NCBI RefSeq assembly: GCF_027286325.1
Contig: NZ_CP114588.1
Coordinates: 496,001 to 560,000, forward strand
Length of the DNA stretch: 64,000 nucleotides
Origin: Salinivibrio kushneri
Lineage (GTDB): Bacteria; Pseudomonadota; Gammaproteobacteria; Enterobacterales; Vibrionaceae
Direction of reading: 5' to 3'
Every line of letters starts with the position of its first letter. Within the stretch, counting starts at the first letter, position 1. The notes beneath the pieces were generated by a model that searched no databases, was not told the DNA's origin, and worked only from the letters and a program-made list of their open reading frames with translations. Shown here in pieces: positions 41,767 through 52,923 of the stretch. The position numbers and the translations under genes were made by a program.

Positions 41767-41867
41767 CATTGAGGAAAACCATGACACCAGCCAGCGGATC
41801 CGCTAGCCTATGCGGTTAGTTTATCAGGGTTTGAATACCTTGAGCCGATATTGGAAGGAGTACAGGT

Positions 41868-42146
41868 ATGAGGCTGCTATCGGTTGCACTGTTTCTCACG
41901 CTGGTGTGGCTGCAGTACGAACTGTGGCTGGGTAAAAATGGCGTGACAGACTATTGGCAAATTGAAGCCAATGTCGCCGTACAGCAACAAGCCAACCAAA
42001 AACTCGTTAAGCGTAACCAGCAAATGTACGCAGAAATTGCGGATTTGAAGCGTGGGCAAGAAGCGATTGAAGAGCGCGCACGCAATGAGCTGGGCATGAT
42101 AAAGCCGGACGAGACATTTTTCCGATTAGTCGATAAATCCCAGTAA
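41868..42146 (+). CDS. ftsB: Cell division protein FtsB
   Basis: Small bitopic protein that forms a complex with FtsL and FtsQ at the division site. The 92-residue protein has one membrane helix (about 3-20) and a periplasmic coiled coil (about 30-70), ending with the family tail [24 protein letters not shown]-like ribosome binding site before the ATG. It precedes ispD, as in most gammaproteobacteria. Confidence 0.96.
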   Translation: MRLLSVALFLTLVWLQYELWLGKNGVTDYWQIEANVAVQQQANQKLVKRNQQMYAEIADLKRGQEAIEERARNELGMIKPDETFFRLVDKSQ

Positions 42147-42188
42147 CTGTCAGCCGTTGACTGGCGGTACAACCAAAGAAGATAACTT

Positions 42189-42905
42189 GTGGTCGAACAA
42201 TCTCCTTTGCAGCCCAACACTGCTTTACAGCCCGGAATAAGTGCCGTGGTACCAGCCGCAGGTGTTGGAAGCAGGATGCAAGCTAGCTGCCCGAAGCAAT
42301 ACCTCTCTTTAGCCGGCAAAATGTTGATTGAGCATACGGTTGAGCGGTTACTCTCTCATCCTGCCATTACTGATGTGATCATCGCCATTGGTGCTGACGA
42401 TAGTTACTTTGCGCAAACAAACTTGAGTGAGCGTCCGAATGTCCATGTTGTCGTGGGAGGGGCGACCCGCGCTGCGTCTGTGCAAGCTGGGCTAAAGGTG
42501 GTCAACACACAGTGGGTAATGGTGCATGATGCCGCGCGTCCTTGTGTGTCGCATGCTGATATTGATGCCTTGATTGAACAGGCACAGTCTCACCCAGATG
42601 GCGCTTTGCTCGCCGCGCCTGTTCGAGACACCATGAAGCGTGCGGACGTGCGAGGACAGGTGGCCCATACGGTGGAGCGAGAGGCACTTTGGCATGCATT
42701 AACCCCGCAAATGTTTCTAACCCACCTGCTTACAAACGCCCTCGCGAAGGCCGGTGAGCAAGTGACGGATGAGGCGTCTGCCGTTGAAGCGCTCGGGGGG
42801 AAGCCGGTGTTGGTCCCTGCCAGTGCCAGCAACATTAAAGTCACTCACCCCGAGGATAAGTGGCTGGCCGAGTTTTACCTTTCACAACAAGAAGGCAAAT
42901 CATGA
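42189..42905 (+). CDS. ispD: 2-C-methyl-D-erythritol 4-phosphate cytidylyltransferase
   Basis: Third step of the MEP isoprenoid pathway: joins CMP to methylerythritol phosphate. The 238-residue protein has the nucleotide-binding loop [20 protein letters not shown] (about 19-38), VHDAARPCV and a C-terminal DEASAVE stretch. It starts with GTG and overlaps ispF by 4 bp. Confidence 0.97.
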   Translation: MVEQSPLQPNTALQPGISAVVPAAGVGSRMQASCPKQYLSLAGKMLIEHTVERLLSHPAITDVIIAIGADDSYFAQTNLSERPNVHVVVGGATRAASVQAGLKVVNTQWVMVHDAARPCVSHADIDALIEQAQSHPDGALLAAPVRDTMKRADVRGQVAHTVEREALWHALTPQMFLTHLLTNALAKAGEQVTDEASAVEALGGKPVLVPASASNIKVTHPEDKWLAEFYLSQQEGKS

Positions 42906-43384
42906 TTCGAATTGGACATGGGTTTGATGTACACAAATTTGGCGGAGACGGCCCTGTTATCATCGGCGGGGTTAGCGTGCCTTATGAACAAGGTTTGGTC
43001 GCGCACTCAGACGGTGACGTCGCGCTTCATGCCTTGTGTGATGCCCTGTTAGGCGCGATTGCAGCAGGCGATATCGGCCAGCACTTTCCCGATACCAGTG
43101 ACGAATGGGAAGGGGCTGACAGCCGCATGCTTCTTCGCGATGTATACAGCAAAGTACGGCGCAAAGGCTACCGGCTTGGTAATGCTGACATTACTATTAT
43201 CGCCCAAGCGCCGAAAATGGGTCCACATATCGACGCAATGCGTGAAGCCATTGCCAGCGATTTGTGCGTGACAATCGATGCAGTCAACGTCAAAGCAACC
43301 ACCTCAGAGCGTCTCGGTTTTACCGGACGAAAAGAGGGCATTGCTTGTGAGGCTGTGGTGCTATTAAACAAAGAGGCTGTATGA
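42902..43384 (+). CDS. ispF: 2-C-methyl-D-erythritol 2,4-cyclodiphosphate synthase
   Basis: Fifth step of the MEP pathway. I start at the ATG in the ATGA overlap with ispD ([13 protein letters not shown]), giving 160 residues. Metal ligands Asp 9 and His 11 in GHGFDVH and the histidine of [14 protein letters not shown] are visible, and the [17 protein letters not shown] loop is intact. It overlaps truD by 4 bp. Confidence 0.98.
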   Translation: MIRIGHGFDVHKFGGDGPVIIGGVSVPYEQGLVAHSDGDVALHALCDALLGAIAAGDIGQHFPDTSDEWEGADSRMLLRDVYSKVRRKGYRLGNADITIIAQAPKMGPHIDAMREAIASDLCVTIDAVNVKATTSERLGFTGRKEGIACEAVVLLNKEAV

Positions 43385-44415
43385 CGGACTTACTCGCGCC
43401 CTTGGCATATTTACATGGTCAACCGACCCAGTCTGGCACCTTGAAAGCGTCACCGGACGATTTTATTGTCTCAGAGGTACTTGGCTTTACCCCTTCAGGC
43501 CAAGGAGAGCACTTTTTGGTGCGGATAAAAAAGCGCGGAGAAAACACTAAGTACGTGGCCAATGAGTTGGCAAAAGCCTGTGGTGTTACCTCACGACAAG
43601 TGAGCTGGGCTGGGCTAAAAGACCGCCACGCTGTCACTGAGCAATGGTTCAGTGTTCACCTGCCAGGTAAAGCGGATCCGGATTTAACCGCGTTTGTCCA
43701 AAATCACCCAGGCGTCGTGAGTATTGAAGGGACAGCCCGCCATCAGCATAAGTTGCGTCCCGGCGATCTGACCGGCAATCAATTTACATTGTGTATTCGC
43801 GATCTTGACTCACCACAGGGTTTGCTGCCGCGGCTAGAGGCCATCGCAAAGCAGGGCGTACCTAATTATTTTGGTGCACAGCGCTTTGGGCGTGATGGCA
43901 ACAATGTTGAGATGGCGCGTGCCTGGGGGCGTGGCGAGAAAAAAGTCCGTGACAAGAGCAAGCGTAGCTTTTACCTATCGGCGGCGCGATCGCTGCTGTT
44001 TAATCAGGTGGTGTCTGCACGGATAGAAGCGGGTGTCTTTGCTTCTACCCTGATTGGCGACTTGTGCTTTGATGAACAACAGCAACCGCATCTGGTTGAG
44101 CAAGAGGGCAGTTATCATTCTGGCATTACCGGTCCCTTAACTGGTGACAATGCGCTACCGACAGCGGCGCAAGCTCAGCAATTTGAGCAAGCGGTGGTAG
44201 ACAAAGAGCCTGAATTACTCGCGGTGATTCGCGATAATCGCATGCGTCATGATCGCCGTTTGTTGTGTTTAGTGCCGCAGGCGATGGCCTGGACACACGA
44301 TGCGGACACTTTAACCGTGAGTTTCTTTTTACCTGCAGGGGCCTTCGCCACCGCGGTGATGCGAGAGCTCGTCGTCGCAAGCCAACAAGGAGAACAGAAT
44401 GCGAATATTGATTAG
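43381..44415 (+). CDS. truD: tRNA pseudouridine(13) synthase
   Basis: Makes pseudouridine 13 in tRNA-Glu. The 344-residue protein has the catalytic aspartate at about 81 in [13 protein letters not shown] and the family block [17 protein letters not shown]. It overlaps ispF (4 bp) and surE (17 bp), a tightly packed set seen widely. Confidence 0.96.
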   Translation: MTDLLAPLAYLHGQPTQSGTLKASPDDFIVSEVLGFTPSGQGEHFLVRIKKRGENTKYVANELAKACGVTSRQVSWAGLKDRHAVTEQWFSVHLPGKADPDLTAFVQNHPGVVSIEGTARHQHKLRPGDLTGNQFTLCIRDLDSPQGLLPRLEAIAKQGVPNYFGAQRFGRDGNNVEMARAWGRGEKKVRDKSKRSFYLSAARSLLFNQVVSARIEAGVFASTLIGDLCFDEQQQPHLVEQEGSYHSGITGPLTGDNALPTAAQAQQFEQAVVDKEPELLAVIRDNRMRHDRRLLCLVPQAMAWTHDADTLTVSFFLPAGAFATAVMRELVVASQQGEQNANID

Positions 44416-45136
44416 TAACGACGACGGTTATCACGCTCAAGGGATCCAAACCTTGACCAAGGCCTTATCGACCATTGCGGATGTGGTGGTGGCCGCGCCT
44501 GATCGCAATTGCTCAGGTGCGTCTAACTCACTGACGCTAGAAAATCCGTTGCGAGTGCGTGAGCTGGGTCCCCAGCGCTATGCAGTTCAAGGCACTCCCA
44601 CTGACTCAGTCCATTTGGCATTACGCCAGCTGCTCCCTTGGGAGCCGGACTTTGTGATTACCGGGATTAACCATGGCGCGAACCTTGGGGATGATGTGCT
44701 TTACTCGGGGACAGTGGCCGCGGCGACAGAGGGCTTTTTCCTGGGCGCGCCGGCTATTGCTGTCTCGCTATGTGGCCACCAGCACTTTGAGACAGCCGCA
44801 CACGTCGTGAAGCAATTCTTAGCCAAGAACCAACGGCATGCAGCCCCCAGCCACCGCTTAATTAATATTAATGTGCCCGATGTACCAATCGATAGTCTAG
44901 AGGGGTGGAAGGTGACGCGGCTTGGCGCCCGCCATCACGCTGAAGACGTGATAAAACAAAGCGATCCGCGGGGCAAACCGATATACTGGGTCGGTGCGCC
45001 AGGTCAAACCCAAGATGCAGGGCCGGGAACCGATTTTCACGCCATTGCGGCGCAATACGTTTCTATTACGCCACTGCAGGTAGACTTAACTGCGCATGAT
45101 ACTTTGGGCGTGTTTTCGCAATGGTTAAGTGAGTAG
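44399..45136 (+). CDS. surE: 5'/3'-nucleotidase SurE
   Basis: Metal-dependent phosphatase that removes phosphate from nucleoside monophosphates and is linked to stationary-phase survival. The 245-residue protein opens [16 protein letters not shown] with metal-binding Asp 8 and 9, followed by [12 protein letters not shown] and [18 protein letters not shown]. It overlaps truD by 17 bp; pcm follows after 85 bp. Confidence 0.97.
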   Translation: MRILISNDDGYHAQGIQTLTKALSTIADVVVAAPDRNCSGASNSLTLENPLRVRELGPQRYAVQGTPTDSVHLALRQLLPWEPDFVITGINHGANLGDDVLYSGTVAAATEGFFLGAPAIAVSLCGHQHFETAAHVVKQFLAKNQRHAAPSHRLININVPDVPIDSLEGWKVTRLGARHHAEDVIKQSDPRGKPIYWVGAPGQTQDAGPGTDFHAIAAQYVSITPLQVDLTAHDTLGVFSQWLSE

Positions 45137-45221
45137 ACGGCAAACACGTCATCGTTGGTGAGCCGCATTGAGGCGGCGACCGTTTCAATAGACTTATACT
45201 CAGTGATAAAGGAAGCAGACG

Positions 45222-45842
45222 TTGAGTCAAGAGCAATCACTTATTCAATTTTTGCAGCAACAAGGTGTCAACGACACCGACGTTCTAGACGCCATGCAGG
45301 CGGTGCCTCGGCACTTATTTGTCTCTGAAGCCATGACCCACCAAGCTTATGGTAACAATGCGTTACCTATTGGGTGGGGACAAACTATTTCACAACCTTA
45401 TATTGTGGCTAAGATGACATCATTGCTCAATTTGCGACGCGACAGTCGCATTTTGGAAATTGGCACCGGATCGGGTTATCAAACGGCAGTTCTCGCTAAC
45501 TTGGTCGATCATGTTTATTCTGTCGAGCGGATCAAGCCATTACAAATGCTAGCCAAACGGCGCTTAAAGCAGCTAGATATTTATAATGTCTCAACAAAAC
45601 ATGGAGATGGTTGGCAAGGGTGGCCGGCGAAGGGCCCTTATGATGCGATCATGGTAACGGCGGCCGCTGCCCACGTGCCTGATGCGTTATGCGATCAGCT
45701 CAATGATGGCGGCATAATGTTGATCCCTATTGGTGATGATGAGCAAACACTGATGAAAGTTACTCGGCAAGGCGCCACTTTTCACACCGAGACAGTTGAA
45801 TCGGTTAAATTTGTTCCCCTAGTGGCAGGTGAGCTGGCATAA
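45222..45842 (+). CDS. pcm: Protein-L-isoaspartate O-methyltransferase
   Basis: Repairs isoaspartyl residues in aged proteins using SAM. The 206-residue protein starts with TTG at 45222 behind AAAGGAAG at ideal spacing; no ATG or GTG fits. The SAM loop [16 protein letters not shown] is at about 77-92, and the family block [12 protein letters not shown] at 52-63. Part of the surE-pcm-nlpD-rpoS stationary-phase group. Confidence 0.97.
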   Translation: MSQEQSLIQFLQQQGVNDTDVLDAMQAVPRHLFVSEAMTHQAYGNNALPIGWGQTISQPYIVAKMTSLLNLRRDSRILEIGTGSGYQTAVLANLVDHVYSVERIKPLQMLAKRRLKQLDIYNVSTKHGDGWQGWPAKGPYDAIMVTAAAAHVPDALCDQLNDGGIMLIPIGDDEQTLMKVTRQGATFHTETVESVKFVPLVAGELA

Positions 45843-45876
45843 ACTGTCTCAGAGATGGAGCTGTGTTTAAAAACAG

Positions 45877-46782
45877 ATGAAAATCGCGCTTTTACTGTCA
45901 CTATTAGTGGTTATATCTGGTTGCTCCTGGCGAGGGCCAGCACCGGTATCCAGTGTGACACCAGACTATACCAGCGTCGATAGAGGCAGCTATCGCGGCA
46001 GTTATTACGAAGTGAAGAAGGGCGATACTCTCTACTATATCGCTTACATCACGGATCGTGATATTGACGACATCATCGAACACAATAATTTACAGCCTCC
46101 CTATACCATCTACCCCGGGCAGACACTGGCGTTGTGGAAGCCCGCTTATCAACGTCCTGATGTGGCCCAATCCACATCAGGCGCCACAAATGTGGCCTCT
46201 GCCACAACGTCAGCTGCAAGTGCGAGCGTGGCAGCAGTATCTTCTAGAAAAAGCGCTAACCCTAGCAAATTCGAGGAAAAAAAGAAGTCTAAAACCGCGA
46301 GTGAACGCACAAAAGGCGTTGAATCGGGGTCATCGTCGAGGTACAGTCAAACTAAAGAAAAAAGTAAACAAGCTGTTAACAAGCGGACCGCCAGCCCATC
46401 AAACCAACAAAAAATAAGCTGGCAATGGCCAACCAGAGGCCGGATGGTGTCCCGATTTTCTAGCACAGAGCGAGGCAATAAGGGCATAGATATTGCTGGA
46501 CAACGAGGACAGGGCATTCAGGCAGCGGCAGATGGAAAAGTCGTGTACGCCGGAAGCGCACTTCGGGGTTACGGTAAGTTAATAATAGTGAAACACAATG
46601 ATGATTATCTAAGCGCCTATGCGCACAACGATAGTTTTTATGTTTCAGAAGGCCAAGCTGTCAAAAAGGGGCAGAAAATAGCTTCCATGGGCAGTTCTGG
46701 TGCAAACAGTGTTCGGTTGCATTTTGAAATTCGCTACAAAGGAAAATCGGTCAATCCGTTACATTATCTGCCAAAGCGGTAG
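45877..46782 (+). CDS. nlpD: Murein hydrolase activator NlpD
   Basis: Outer-membrane lipoprotein that activates the amidase AmiC during cell separation. The 301-residue protein has a lipoprotein signal with lipobox VISGC (Cys 16), a LysM domain (about 43-87, YYEVKKGDTLYYIAY), a basic Ser/Lys/Ala-rich linker, and a C-terminal M23/LytM domain (about 183-298). The LytM domain lacks usual zinc ligands (NKGIDIAG and VRLHFEIR), as expected for an activator and not an enzyme. In relatives its coding region also contains the main rpoS promoter. Codon and base use are more AT-rich than the neighbours. Confidence 0.95.
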   Translation: MKIALLLSLLVVISGCSWRGPAPVSSVTPDYTSVDRGSYRGSYYEVKKGDTLYYIAYITDRDIDDIIEHNNLQPPYTIYPGQTLALWKPAYQRPDVAQSTSGATNVASATTSAASASVAAVSSRKSANPSKFEEKKKSKTASERTKGVESGSSSRYSQTKEKSKQAVNKRTASPSNQQKISWQWPTRGRMVSRFSSTERGNKGIDIAGQRGQGIQAAADGKVVYAGSALRGYGKLIIVKHNDDYLSAYAHNDSFYVSEGQAVKKGQKIASMGSSGANSVRLHFEIRYKGKSVNPLHYLPKR

Positions 46783-46883
46783 CACAGAGTAATCAAGGTG
46801 ATATCGCCGCAGCCACCAATGTGACGGGGCCGGTATAAGCAGAAATGAGTTCTGCTTAGCTGCTACGTCATAAGGGAGGCGCT

Positions 46884-47858
46884 ATGAGCCAAACAAATAC
46901 CGCAAAGAAACTGGACGGCTTGAACCAAGACGTTGAATTCGACACCGTAGAGGCACAAGCTGACGAGGTGCTCGAAGAAGTCGAAGAGGCAGTACAGCAA
47001 CAAGCGGCCACTTCAAAGGCCTCTGATGCCACCCAACTCTACCTCAGCGAGATTGGCTTCTCGCCATTGCTTACCGCTGAAGAAGAGGTGCTCTACGCAC
47101 GTCGCGCCCTGCGTGGTGACGAAGTCGCTCGCAAACGCATGATTGAGAGTAACCTTCGCTTGGTGGTGAAAATCTCACGTCGTTATTCAAACCGCGGGTT
47201 GGCGCTGCTCGATTTGGTCGAAGAAGGAAACCTCGGCCTCATTCGCGCGGTAGAGAAGTTTGACCCTGAACGCGGCTTCCGCTTTTCAACCTATGCAACT
47301 TGGTGGATTCGTCAAACCATTGAACGTGCCATCATGAACCAAACGCGCACCATTCGCCTGCCTATTCACGTGGTGAAAGAGCTTAACGTGTACCTACGTA
47401 CGGCGCGCGAACTGGCACAAAAGCTAGATCATGAACCGACCGCTGAGGACATCGCGGCGCAGCTCGATAAGCCAGTGGAAGACGTCAATCGGATGCTTCG
47501 TCTTAACGAGCGTATTGGCTCTGTGGATAACCCCATTGGTGGCGATTCAGAAAAAGCCTTGCTAGATATCATTCCGGATGAGAAGCAAGACGGTCCAGAG
47601 TACACCACACAAGACGATGACATGAAAAAGTCGATTGTGCAGTGGCTACAAGAGCTTAACCCTAAGCAGCGAGAAGTGTTATCACGTCGTTTCGGGCTTT
47701 TGGGTCACGAAGCGTCAACGCTGGAAGATGTGGGACGTGAGATTGGTTTGACTCGCGAGCGTGTACGTCAAATCCAGGTGGAAGGGCTCCGCCGCTTGCG
47801 CGACATGTTGACACATCAAGGGCTGAGCATCGAATCGCTCTTTAATGTTGAGCAATAA
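46884..47858 (+). CDS. rpoS: RNA polymerase sigma factor RpoS
   Basis: General stress and stationary-phase sigma factor. The 324-residue protein has region 1.2 ([20 protein letters not shown], about 50-70), region 2 ([20 protein letters not shown] and [16 protein letters not shown]), region 3 and region 4.2 ([20 protein letters not shown]). AAGGGAGGCG is the ribosome binding site. The 101-bp gap from nlpD is shorter than the untranslated leader expected, so the main promoter probably lies in nlpD. Confidence 0.98.
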   Translation: MSQTNTAKKLDGLNQDVEFDTVEAQADEVLEEVEEAVQQQAATSKASDATQLYLSEIGFSPLLTAEEEVLYARRALRGDEVARKRMIESNLRLVVKISRRYSNRGLALLDLVEEGNLGLIRAVEKFDPERGFRFSTYATWWIRQTIERAIMNQTRTIRLPIHVVKELNVYLRTARELAQKLDHEPTAEDIAAQLDKPVEDVNRMLRLNERIGSVDNPIGGDSEKALLDIIPDEKQDGPEYTTQDDDMKKSIVQWLQELNPKQREVLSRRFGLLGHEASTLEDVGREIGLTRERVRQIQVEGLRRLRDMLTHQGLSIESLFNVEQ

Positions 47859-47902
47859 TCGAGTTACCCGTTGCGCGGAGTCAACACGTATTCACAGACA
47901 AC

Positions 47903-47932
47903 AAAAAGGGACAGCATTGGCTGTCCCTTTTT
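47903..47932. terminator. Bidirectional terminator between rpoS and mutS
   Basis: AAAAAGGGACAGC / ATTG / GCTGTCCCTTTTT, 13-bp stem with A and T runs, between converging genes. Confidence 0.9.
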
Positions 47933-47972
47933 ATTTGCAGTCGTAACGTTCACAAAGTGACGGCGTAGTCGA

Positions 47973-50552
47973 TTAGCGAGATTGCTGTAACGCCTTTAGC
48001 GCATAGAGGGCGTCTAGGGCTTGACGCGGCGTCATCTCATCAGGGTTTAACGCATCGACTGCGTTATCCAGCTCGCTGGGTTCAGGCAGCAAGGCGAGCT
48101 GAGCGGATGCTGGATCACCGACCGTTTGTTCAGCATGAACCGTTTGGTGACCGCTTTGCTCCAGTTGTGCCAGTTTGTGCTTGGCACGACGAATCACCGG
48201 CTTGGGGACGCCGGCGAGGCTTGCAACCGCCAGGCCATATGATTTACTGGCCGCCCCTTCCTGCACAGCGTGCATAAACGCAATGTCATCGCCATGTTCC
48301 ATGGCATCAAGATGCACATTCACCAAGCCTTCCATTTGCCCTGGCAGTTCGGTGAGCTCGAAGTAGTGGGTGGCAAATAAGGTCATCGCTTGGATTTTCT
48401 CTGCCAACCATTCCGCGCTGGCCCACGCCAAAGATAAGCCATCGTAGGTGCTGGTACCGCGGCCAATCTCGTCCATCAACACCAAGCTGTTAGCGGTTGC
48501 ATTGTGGAGAATATTGGCGGTTTCCGTCATTTCCACCATAAAGGTTGAGCGGCCGGAAGCGAGATCATCAGAGGCGCCAATACGAGTGAAAATACGATCG
48601 ACGGGCCCAATGGTTGCACGGTCAGCGGGCACATAAGCACCAATATGACTCAGCAAGGTGATCAACGCGGTTTGGCGCATATACGTGGATTTACCCCCCA
48701 TATTCGGTCCGGTAATGATCAACATTCGGCGCTCAGGGCTTAAGGCGATAGGGTTAGGGATAAAGGGGTCATTCATTACTTGCTCTACCACTGGATGGCG
48801 GCCGGCTTCGATATCGATGCCCGGCTTATCGGTGAGCACTGGGCGATGATAATTGAGAGTTTCAGCGCGTTCAGCAAGGTTGCACAGAACATCAAGGCCA
48901 GACAATGCCTCAGAAGCATGTTGCAGTTGAGCCAAATGTGGCAGTAATAGATCAAACAACTCTTCCCACAGCCGTTTCTCTAACGCTAATGCATTAGAAC
49001 GAGAGCTTAAGACTTTATCTTCGTGCTCTTTCAATTCGGGGATGATGTAACGTTCAGCATTTTTAAGCGTTTGCCGGCGGATATAGTGCGCGGGCACTCG
49101 GTCACTTTGCGCACGGCTAATTTGAATGTAAAAGCCATGAACTTGGTTATAACCCACCTTCAGGGTATCGATGCCATATTGTTCGCGCTCGCGGGTTTCT
49201 AGTTCTTCTAAGTAGCGTGATGCGCCTTCCGATAAATCACGCCATTCATCCAGTTCCGCGTTGTAACCTGGCGCAATCACGCCGCCATCACGGATCACTA
49301 CCGGCGGGTTTTCGACCACTGCGCGGTTGAGTAAGTCTTGCAGCTCTGGCATCGGTGTGGTGGCGGTGAGGTAATCAGAAAACGCACTATGATCCAGCTC
49401 GGTGAGCCGTGCCTGTATTTCAGGCAGCTGTGCTAACGCGGTGCGCAACCTTGCCATATCACGCGGGCGAGCGGATCGCATTGCCAAGCGAGCCAGTACG
49501 CGTTCAATGTCGCCAACCGGTTTGAGTGCGGCGCTTAAATCGATGTACAGACCACTATCAAGTAGCGCACCGATTGCATCCAAACGCTGGTTGAGCACTT
49601 GAGGGTCGCGCAGGGGTTGATGCAGCCAACGCTTCAGTAAGCGACTGCCCATCGGCGTCGTCGTGCGATCCAAAACGTCAGCTAGCGTATTGTCGGTGCC
49701 GCCAGCAAGGTTTTGGGTGATCTCTAAATTACGTCGTGTGGCAGCGTCCAACACCACAGAGGTGTCTTGCTGATCTTTGATGATGGCACGGATATGGGGA
49801 AGCGCAGTGCGCTGTGTTTCTTTGGCGTACTGCAACACACAGCCGGCGGCACAGAGCCCCAACGCACAGTCTTCCACGCCAAAGCCGACTAAATCGCGCG
49901 TGCCAAATTGACCGGTCAGTTGACTGCGAGCTGTGTCGAGATCGAACTCCCAAATCGGTCGGCGCCTTGCGCCGCGGCTCACCGCAAGTAAATCAGGGTA
50001 GGGAAAGTCTTCTGGGTAAAGCAGCTCTGCCGGTTGCGTGCGTTGCAGCTCAGCTTGCATTTGCTCGTAGGTGGCAGGTTCAGTCAGAACGAAGCGCCCT
50101 GATGTAATATCTAGGGTGGCAAAACCAAATTGGTCGTTATGACAGGTCAGTGCGGCGACCAAGTTATCAACCCGCTCGCTAAGCAGCGCTTCATCCGATA
50201 CCGTACCGGGGGTGACGATGCGCACTACCTGGCGCTCAACCGGCCCTTTACTCGTGGCCGGATCGCCAATTTGCTCACAAATCGCCACCGGCTCGCCCAA
50301 TTGCACTAACTTAGCTAAATATCCTTCCACGGCATGAAAGGGCACACCCGCCATGGGGATCGGTTCTCCGCCTGAACTGCCGCGCTTAGTCAGCGATATA
50401 TCCAAAAGCTGAGAGGCACGTTTGGCATCGTCGTAAAAGAGTTCGTAAAAATCCCCCATGCGGTAGAACAGCAGCTCTTCAGGGTGCTGCGCTTTGAGTT
50501 TGAGGTACTGTTGCATCATCGGGGTGTGCTTTTCGAGCGCTTGTACTGTCAC
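47973..50552 (-). CDS. mutS: DNA mismatch repair protein MutS
   Basis: Recognises mismatches and recruits MutL. I start at GTG 50552 (protein begins [16 protein letters not shown]) because it gives 859 residues, near the E. coli length, with CAGG a few bases before; the frame stays open 33 codons upstream. The mismatch-binding motif is in [11 protein letters not shown], Walker A is [15 protein letters not shown] (about 610-624), and [16 protein letters not shown] gives Walker B and the signature. It is divergent from pncC. The order rpoS-mutS-pncC-recA is typical of Vibrio. Confidence 0.96.
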   Translation of the reverse strand: MTVQALEKHTPMMQQYLKLKAQHPEELLFYRMGDFYELFYDDAKRASQLLDISLTKRGSSGGEPIPMAGVPFHAVEGYLAKLVQLGEPVAICEQIGDPATSKGPVERQVVRIVTPGTVSDEALLSERVDNLVAALTCHNDQFGFATLDITSGRFVLTEPATYEQMQAELQRTQPAELLYPEDFPYPDLLAVSRGARRRPIWEFDLDTARSQLTGQFGTRDLVGFGVEDCALGLCAAGCVLQYAKETQRTALPHIRAIIKDQQDTSVVLDAATRRNLEITQNLAGGTDNTLADVLDRTTTPMGSRLLKRWLHQPLRDPQVLNQRLDAIGALLDSGLYIDLSAALKPVGDIERVLARLAMRSARPRDMARLRTALAQLPEIQARLTELDHSAFSDYLTATTPMPELQDLLNRAVVENPPVVIRDGGVIAPGYNAELDEWRDLSEGASRYLEELETREREQYGIDTLKVGYNQVHGFYIQISRAQSDRVPAHYIRRQTLKNAERYIIPELKEHEDKVLSSRSNALALEKRLWEELFDLLLPHLAQLQHASEALSGLDVLCNLAERAETLNYHRPVLTDKPGIDIEAGRHPVVEQVMNDPFIPNPIALSPERRMLIITGPNMGGKSTYMRQTALITLLSHIGAYVPADRATIGPVDRIFTRIGASDDLASGRSTFMVEMTETANILHNATANSLVLMDEIGRGTSTYDGLSLAWASAEWLAEKIQAMTLFATHYFELTELPGQMEGLVNVHLDAMEHGDDIAFMHAVQEGAASKSYGLAVASLAGVPKPVIRRAKHKLAQLEQSGHQTVHAEQTVGDPASAQLALLPEPSELDNAVDALNPDEMTPRQALDALYALKALQQSR

Positions 50553-50660
50553 GACTAGACCTGCAAAATGGAACGTTGAAAAGGGTAGGTAGAATACGTG
50601 ATCGTACGGCAAAGGGTAAAGTTGCGGTACTGGTTTCTTCACCCTAAACAAAAGGAGTGA

Positions 50661-51149
50661 ATGGTGGAACAGTTATTCTCGCTAGCAAAGCAACTCGGCG
50701 ACGCCTTATTGGATGCGGGCTTAACGGTGACCACCGCAGAGTCTTGCACCGGTGGCGGTATTGCTTACTGCTTGACGGACGTGCCGGGTAGCTCGCAGTG
50801 GTTTCAGCAAGCTTGGGTCACCTACAGCAACCAGGCTAAGCATCAACAGGTGCATGTGCCAGACGATTTATTGACCCAATACGGCGCGGTCAGTGAGCCT
50901 GTGGTAACGGCCATGGCAGAGGGCGCACTCAATGAAGCTGCCGCTGACTTGGCGATTGCTGTTAGCGGTGTCGCTGGTCCGAGTGGTGGCAGTGCGGATA
51001 AACCTGTTGGCACCGTGTGGTTCGCATGGGCTTGGCATGGCGGCGAAACCGACACTGAAGTGTGTCATTTTGAGGGTGATAGGCGCGCGGTCCGTGAACA
51101 AACGGTCGTGCATGCCTTGTCACATGCTCTGACGCGCTTGTCTCCGTAA
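50661..51149 (+). CDS. pncC: Nicotinamide-nucleotide amidase
   Basis: Converts nicotinamide mononucleotide to nicotinate mononucleotide in NAD recycling (CinA C-terminal domain family). The 162-residue protein has the catalytic loop [17 protein letters not shown] (about 24-40), GAVSEPV and [12 protein letters not shown] good AAGGAG precedes the ATG. It sits before recA, as in E. coli. Confidence 0.97.
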   Translation: MVEQLFSLAKQLGDALLDAGLTVTTAESCTGGGIAYCLTDVPGSSQWFQQAWVTYSNQAKHQQVHVPDDLLTQYGAVSEPVVTAMAEGALNEAAADLAIAVSGVAGPSGGSADKPVGTVWFAWAWHGGETDTEVCHFEGDRRAVREQTVVHALSHALTRLSP

Positions 51150-51191
51150 CTGGAGGCGTGTCGCATCACAAAGATTTTTTCTATACAGGGC

Positions 51192-51219
51192 TAGACACTG
51201 TATAAATGGACAGTATACT
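51192..51219 (+). promoter_or_regulatory. recA promoter
   Basis: -35 TAGACA at 51192-51197, 16-bp spacer, -10 TATACT at 51214-51219, about 63 bp before the recA start. The spacer is exactly filled by the LexA box. Confidence 0.75.
51198..51213 (+). promoter_or_regulatory. LexA operator (SOS box) of recA
   Basis: CTGTATAAATGGACAG matches CTG-N10-CAG with the CTGT-N8-ACAG ends intact. LexA bound here would occupy the space between -35 and -10, so it should repress recA until DNA damage triggers LexA cleavage. Confidence 0.92.
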
Positions 51220-51281
51220 TAGCCCCAATTACTGATAGCTTTCATCGCATAGCGATAGCGTTTTATTTCCTGGAGACTGAA

Positions 51282-52331
51282 ATGGACGATAACAAAGAAA
51301 AGGCGCTCGCAGCCGCACTCGGACAAATCGAAAAGCAATTTGGCAAAGGCTCAATCATGCGTCTGGGTGATGACCGCACGATGGACATCGAAACCGTATC
51401 GACCGGCTCTTTGTCTCTCGATATCGCCCTAGGTGCAGGTGGCCTGCCTTTTGGTCGTATTATCGAAATCTATGGCCCAGAGTCATCAGGTAAAACGACG
51501 CTGACGCTAGAAGCGATTGCCGAAGCACAAAAAATGGGTAAGACCTGTGCCTTTATCGACGCTGAGCATGCCCTTGACCCTATTTATGCGCGCAAGCTGG
51601 GTGTGGATATCGATAACCTTTTGGTTTCTCAGCCAGATACCGGTGAGCAAGCGTTGGAAATCGCTGATGCACTGACACGCTCGGGCGCTGTCGACATGAT
51701 CGTGATTGACTCGGTAGCGGCTTTGACACCTAAAGCTGAGATTGAAGGCGAGATGGGCGACTCACACATGGGTCTGCAAGCGCGTATGTTGTCACAAGCG
51801 ATGCGTAAGCTCACAGCCAACATCAAAAACAGCAATACCATGATGGTATTCATCAACCAAATTCGCATGAAAATTGGTGTGATGTTTGGTAACCCAGAAA
51901 CCACGACTGGGGGTAACGCGTTAAAATTCTACGCCTCGGTTCGCCTGGATATTCGCCGCATTGGTGCAATTAAAGAAGGTGACGAAGTGGTGGGCAACGA
52001 AACCCGCGTAAAAGTGGTAAAAAACAAAGTTGCTGCGCCCTTTAAACAAGCTGAGTTCCAAATCCTTTATGGCCAAGGTATTAACTTGCAAGGCGAATTA
52101 GTGGATTTGGGCGTGAAACATAAGCTGGTAGAAAAAGCCGGTGCTTGGTATAGCTACAAAGGCGATAAAATTGGCCAGGGCAAAGCAAACGCCTGCAAGT
52201 ACCTAAAAGAAAACCCGCACGTTGCTGAAGAAATCGACACCACCTTGCGTGAGATGCTATTGCAAACCGCGCTAAATAACGAAGCGGTCGACGCGAACGC
52301 GGAGGCAGAAACCGAGGACGACCAGCTGTAA
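51282..52331 (+). CDS. recA: Recombinase RecA
   Basis: Strand-exchange ATPase and coprotease for LexA. The 349-residue protein has Walker [11 protein letters not shown] (about 65-74), Walker [11 protein letters not shown], loop L1 region [19 protein letters not shown] and loop L2 [20 protein letters not shown]. The C-terminal tail is acidic ([12 protein letters not shown] type). The stop overlaps the recX start by one base (TAATG), so RecX is coupled to its target. Confidence 0.99.
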   Translation: MDDNKEKALAAALGQIEKQFGKGSIMRLGDDRTMDIETVSTGSLSLDIALGAGGLPFGRIIEIYGPESSGKTTLTLEAIAEAQKMGKTCAFIDAEHALDPIYARKLGVDIDNLLVSQPDTGEQALEIADALTRSGAVDMIVIDSVAALTPKAEIEGEMGDSHMGLQARMLSQAMRKLTANIKNSNTMMVFINQIRMKIGVMFGNPETTTGGNALKFYASVRLDIRRIGAIKEGDEVVGNETRVKVVKNKVAAPFKQAEFQILYGQGINLQGELVDLGVKHKLVEKAGAWYSYKGDKIGQGKANACKYLKENPHVAEEIDTTLREMLLQTALNNEAVDANAEAETEDDQL

Positions 52332-52795
52332 TGGCCGCGTCGTGCCAAGAAGTAGCGGTGGGCTTGTTGGCCCGCCGTGATCATTCTGTTCACGAATTGC
52401 AGCAAAAACTGACTCAACGCGGGTTTGATCAAGACGCGATTGCGCTGACCCTTGATGAGTGCCTCGCACGTGGTTGGCTTGACGACTCACGCTTTGCTGC
52501 CAGCTTGTTGCGACAAGGTGTGAGTAAACACCATGGCTGGTTACGCATTTGCCAAGACGCCAAGCGAAAAGGCATCGACACTGAGTTGTTAGCACGCGCC
52601 GAACAGGAGCAGGAGGTTGACTGGTATGCGCTAGCCAGAGAAACCGCACAGCGCAAATATGCCGATCTAGATGGTCGCCTTCCGCCAACGGACCAAAAAG
52701 AAAAAGCGAAGCGCATGCGCTTTTTACAGTCACGTGGCTTTAACTTTGATCAAATCCAATACGCACTCAGTTACGATCCGGACACGCATTTCTAA
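52331..52795 (+). CDS. recX: Regulatory protein RecX
   Basis: Binds RecA filaments and limits their growth. The 154-residue protein shows the three-helix repeats of the family (VGLLARRDHSVHELQQKL, then WLDDSRFAASLLRQG, then FLQSRGFNFDQIQYAL). Coupled to recA through TAATG; expressed as a fraction of recA by read-through. Confidence 0.95.
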   Translation: MAASCQEVAVGLLARRDHSVHELQQKLTQRGFDQDAIALTLDECLARGWLDDSRFAASLLRQGVSKHHGWLRICQDAKRKGIDTELLARAEQEQEVDWYALARETAQRKYADLDGRLPPTDQKEKAKRMRFLQSRGFNFDQIQYALSYDPDTHF

Positions 52796-52835
52796 ACCAA
52801 TCCCACTCTGTCTCTTTTCCGCACGCGATCGGTTG

Positions 52836-52851
52836 TTTACAATGGCGTAAA
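52836..52851. promoter_or_regulatory. Inverted repeat upstream of alaS
   Basis: TTTAC-AATGGC-GTAAA, a perfect 5-bp inverted repeat about 73-88 bp before alaS. A TACAAT -10-like hexamer overlaps its left half. In E. coli alanyl-tRNA synthetase represses its own gene by binding a palindrome at the promoter; whether this repeat does the same is inference. Confidence 0.35.
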
Positions 52852-52923
52852 TAAAACCATGCTTCCATCGCGTCACGACCATATCTGGTTGCTAACGCAA
52901 TATTCGATTATCAGGATTAGCCA

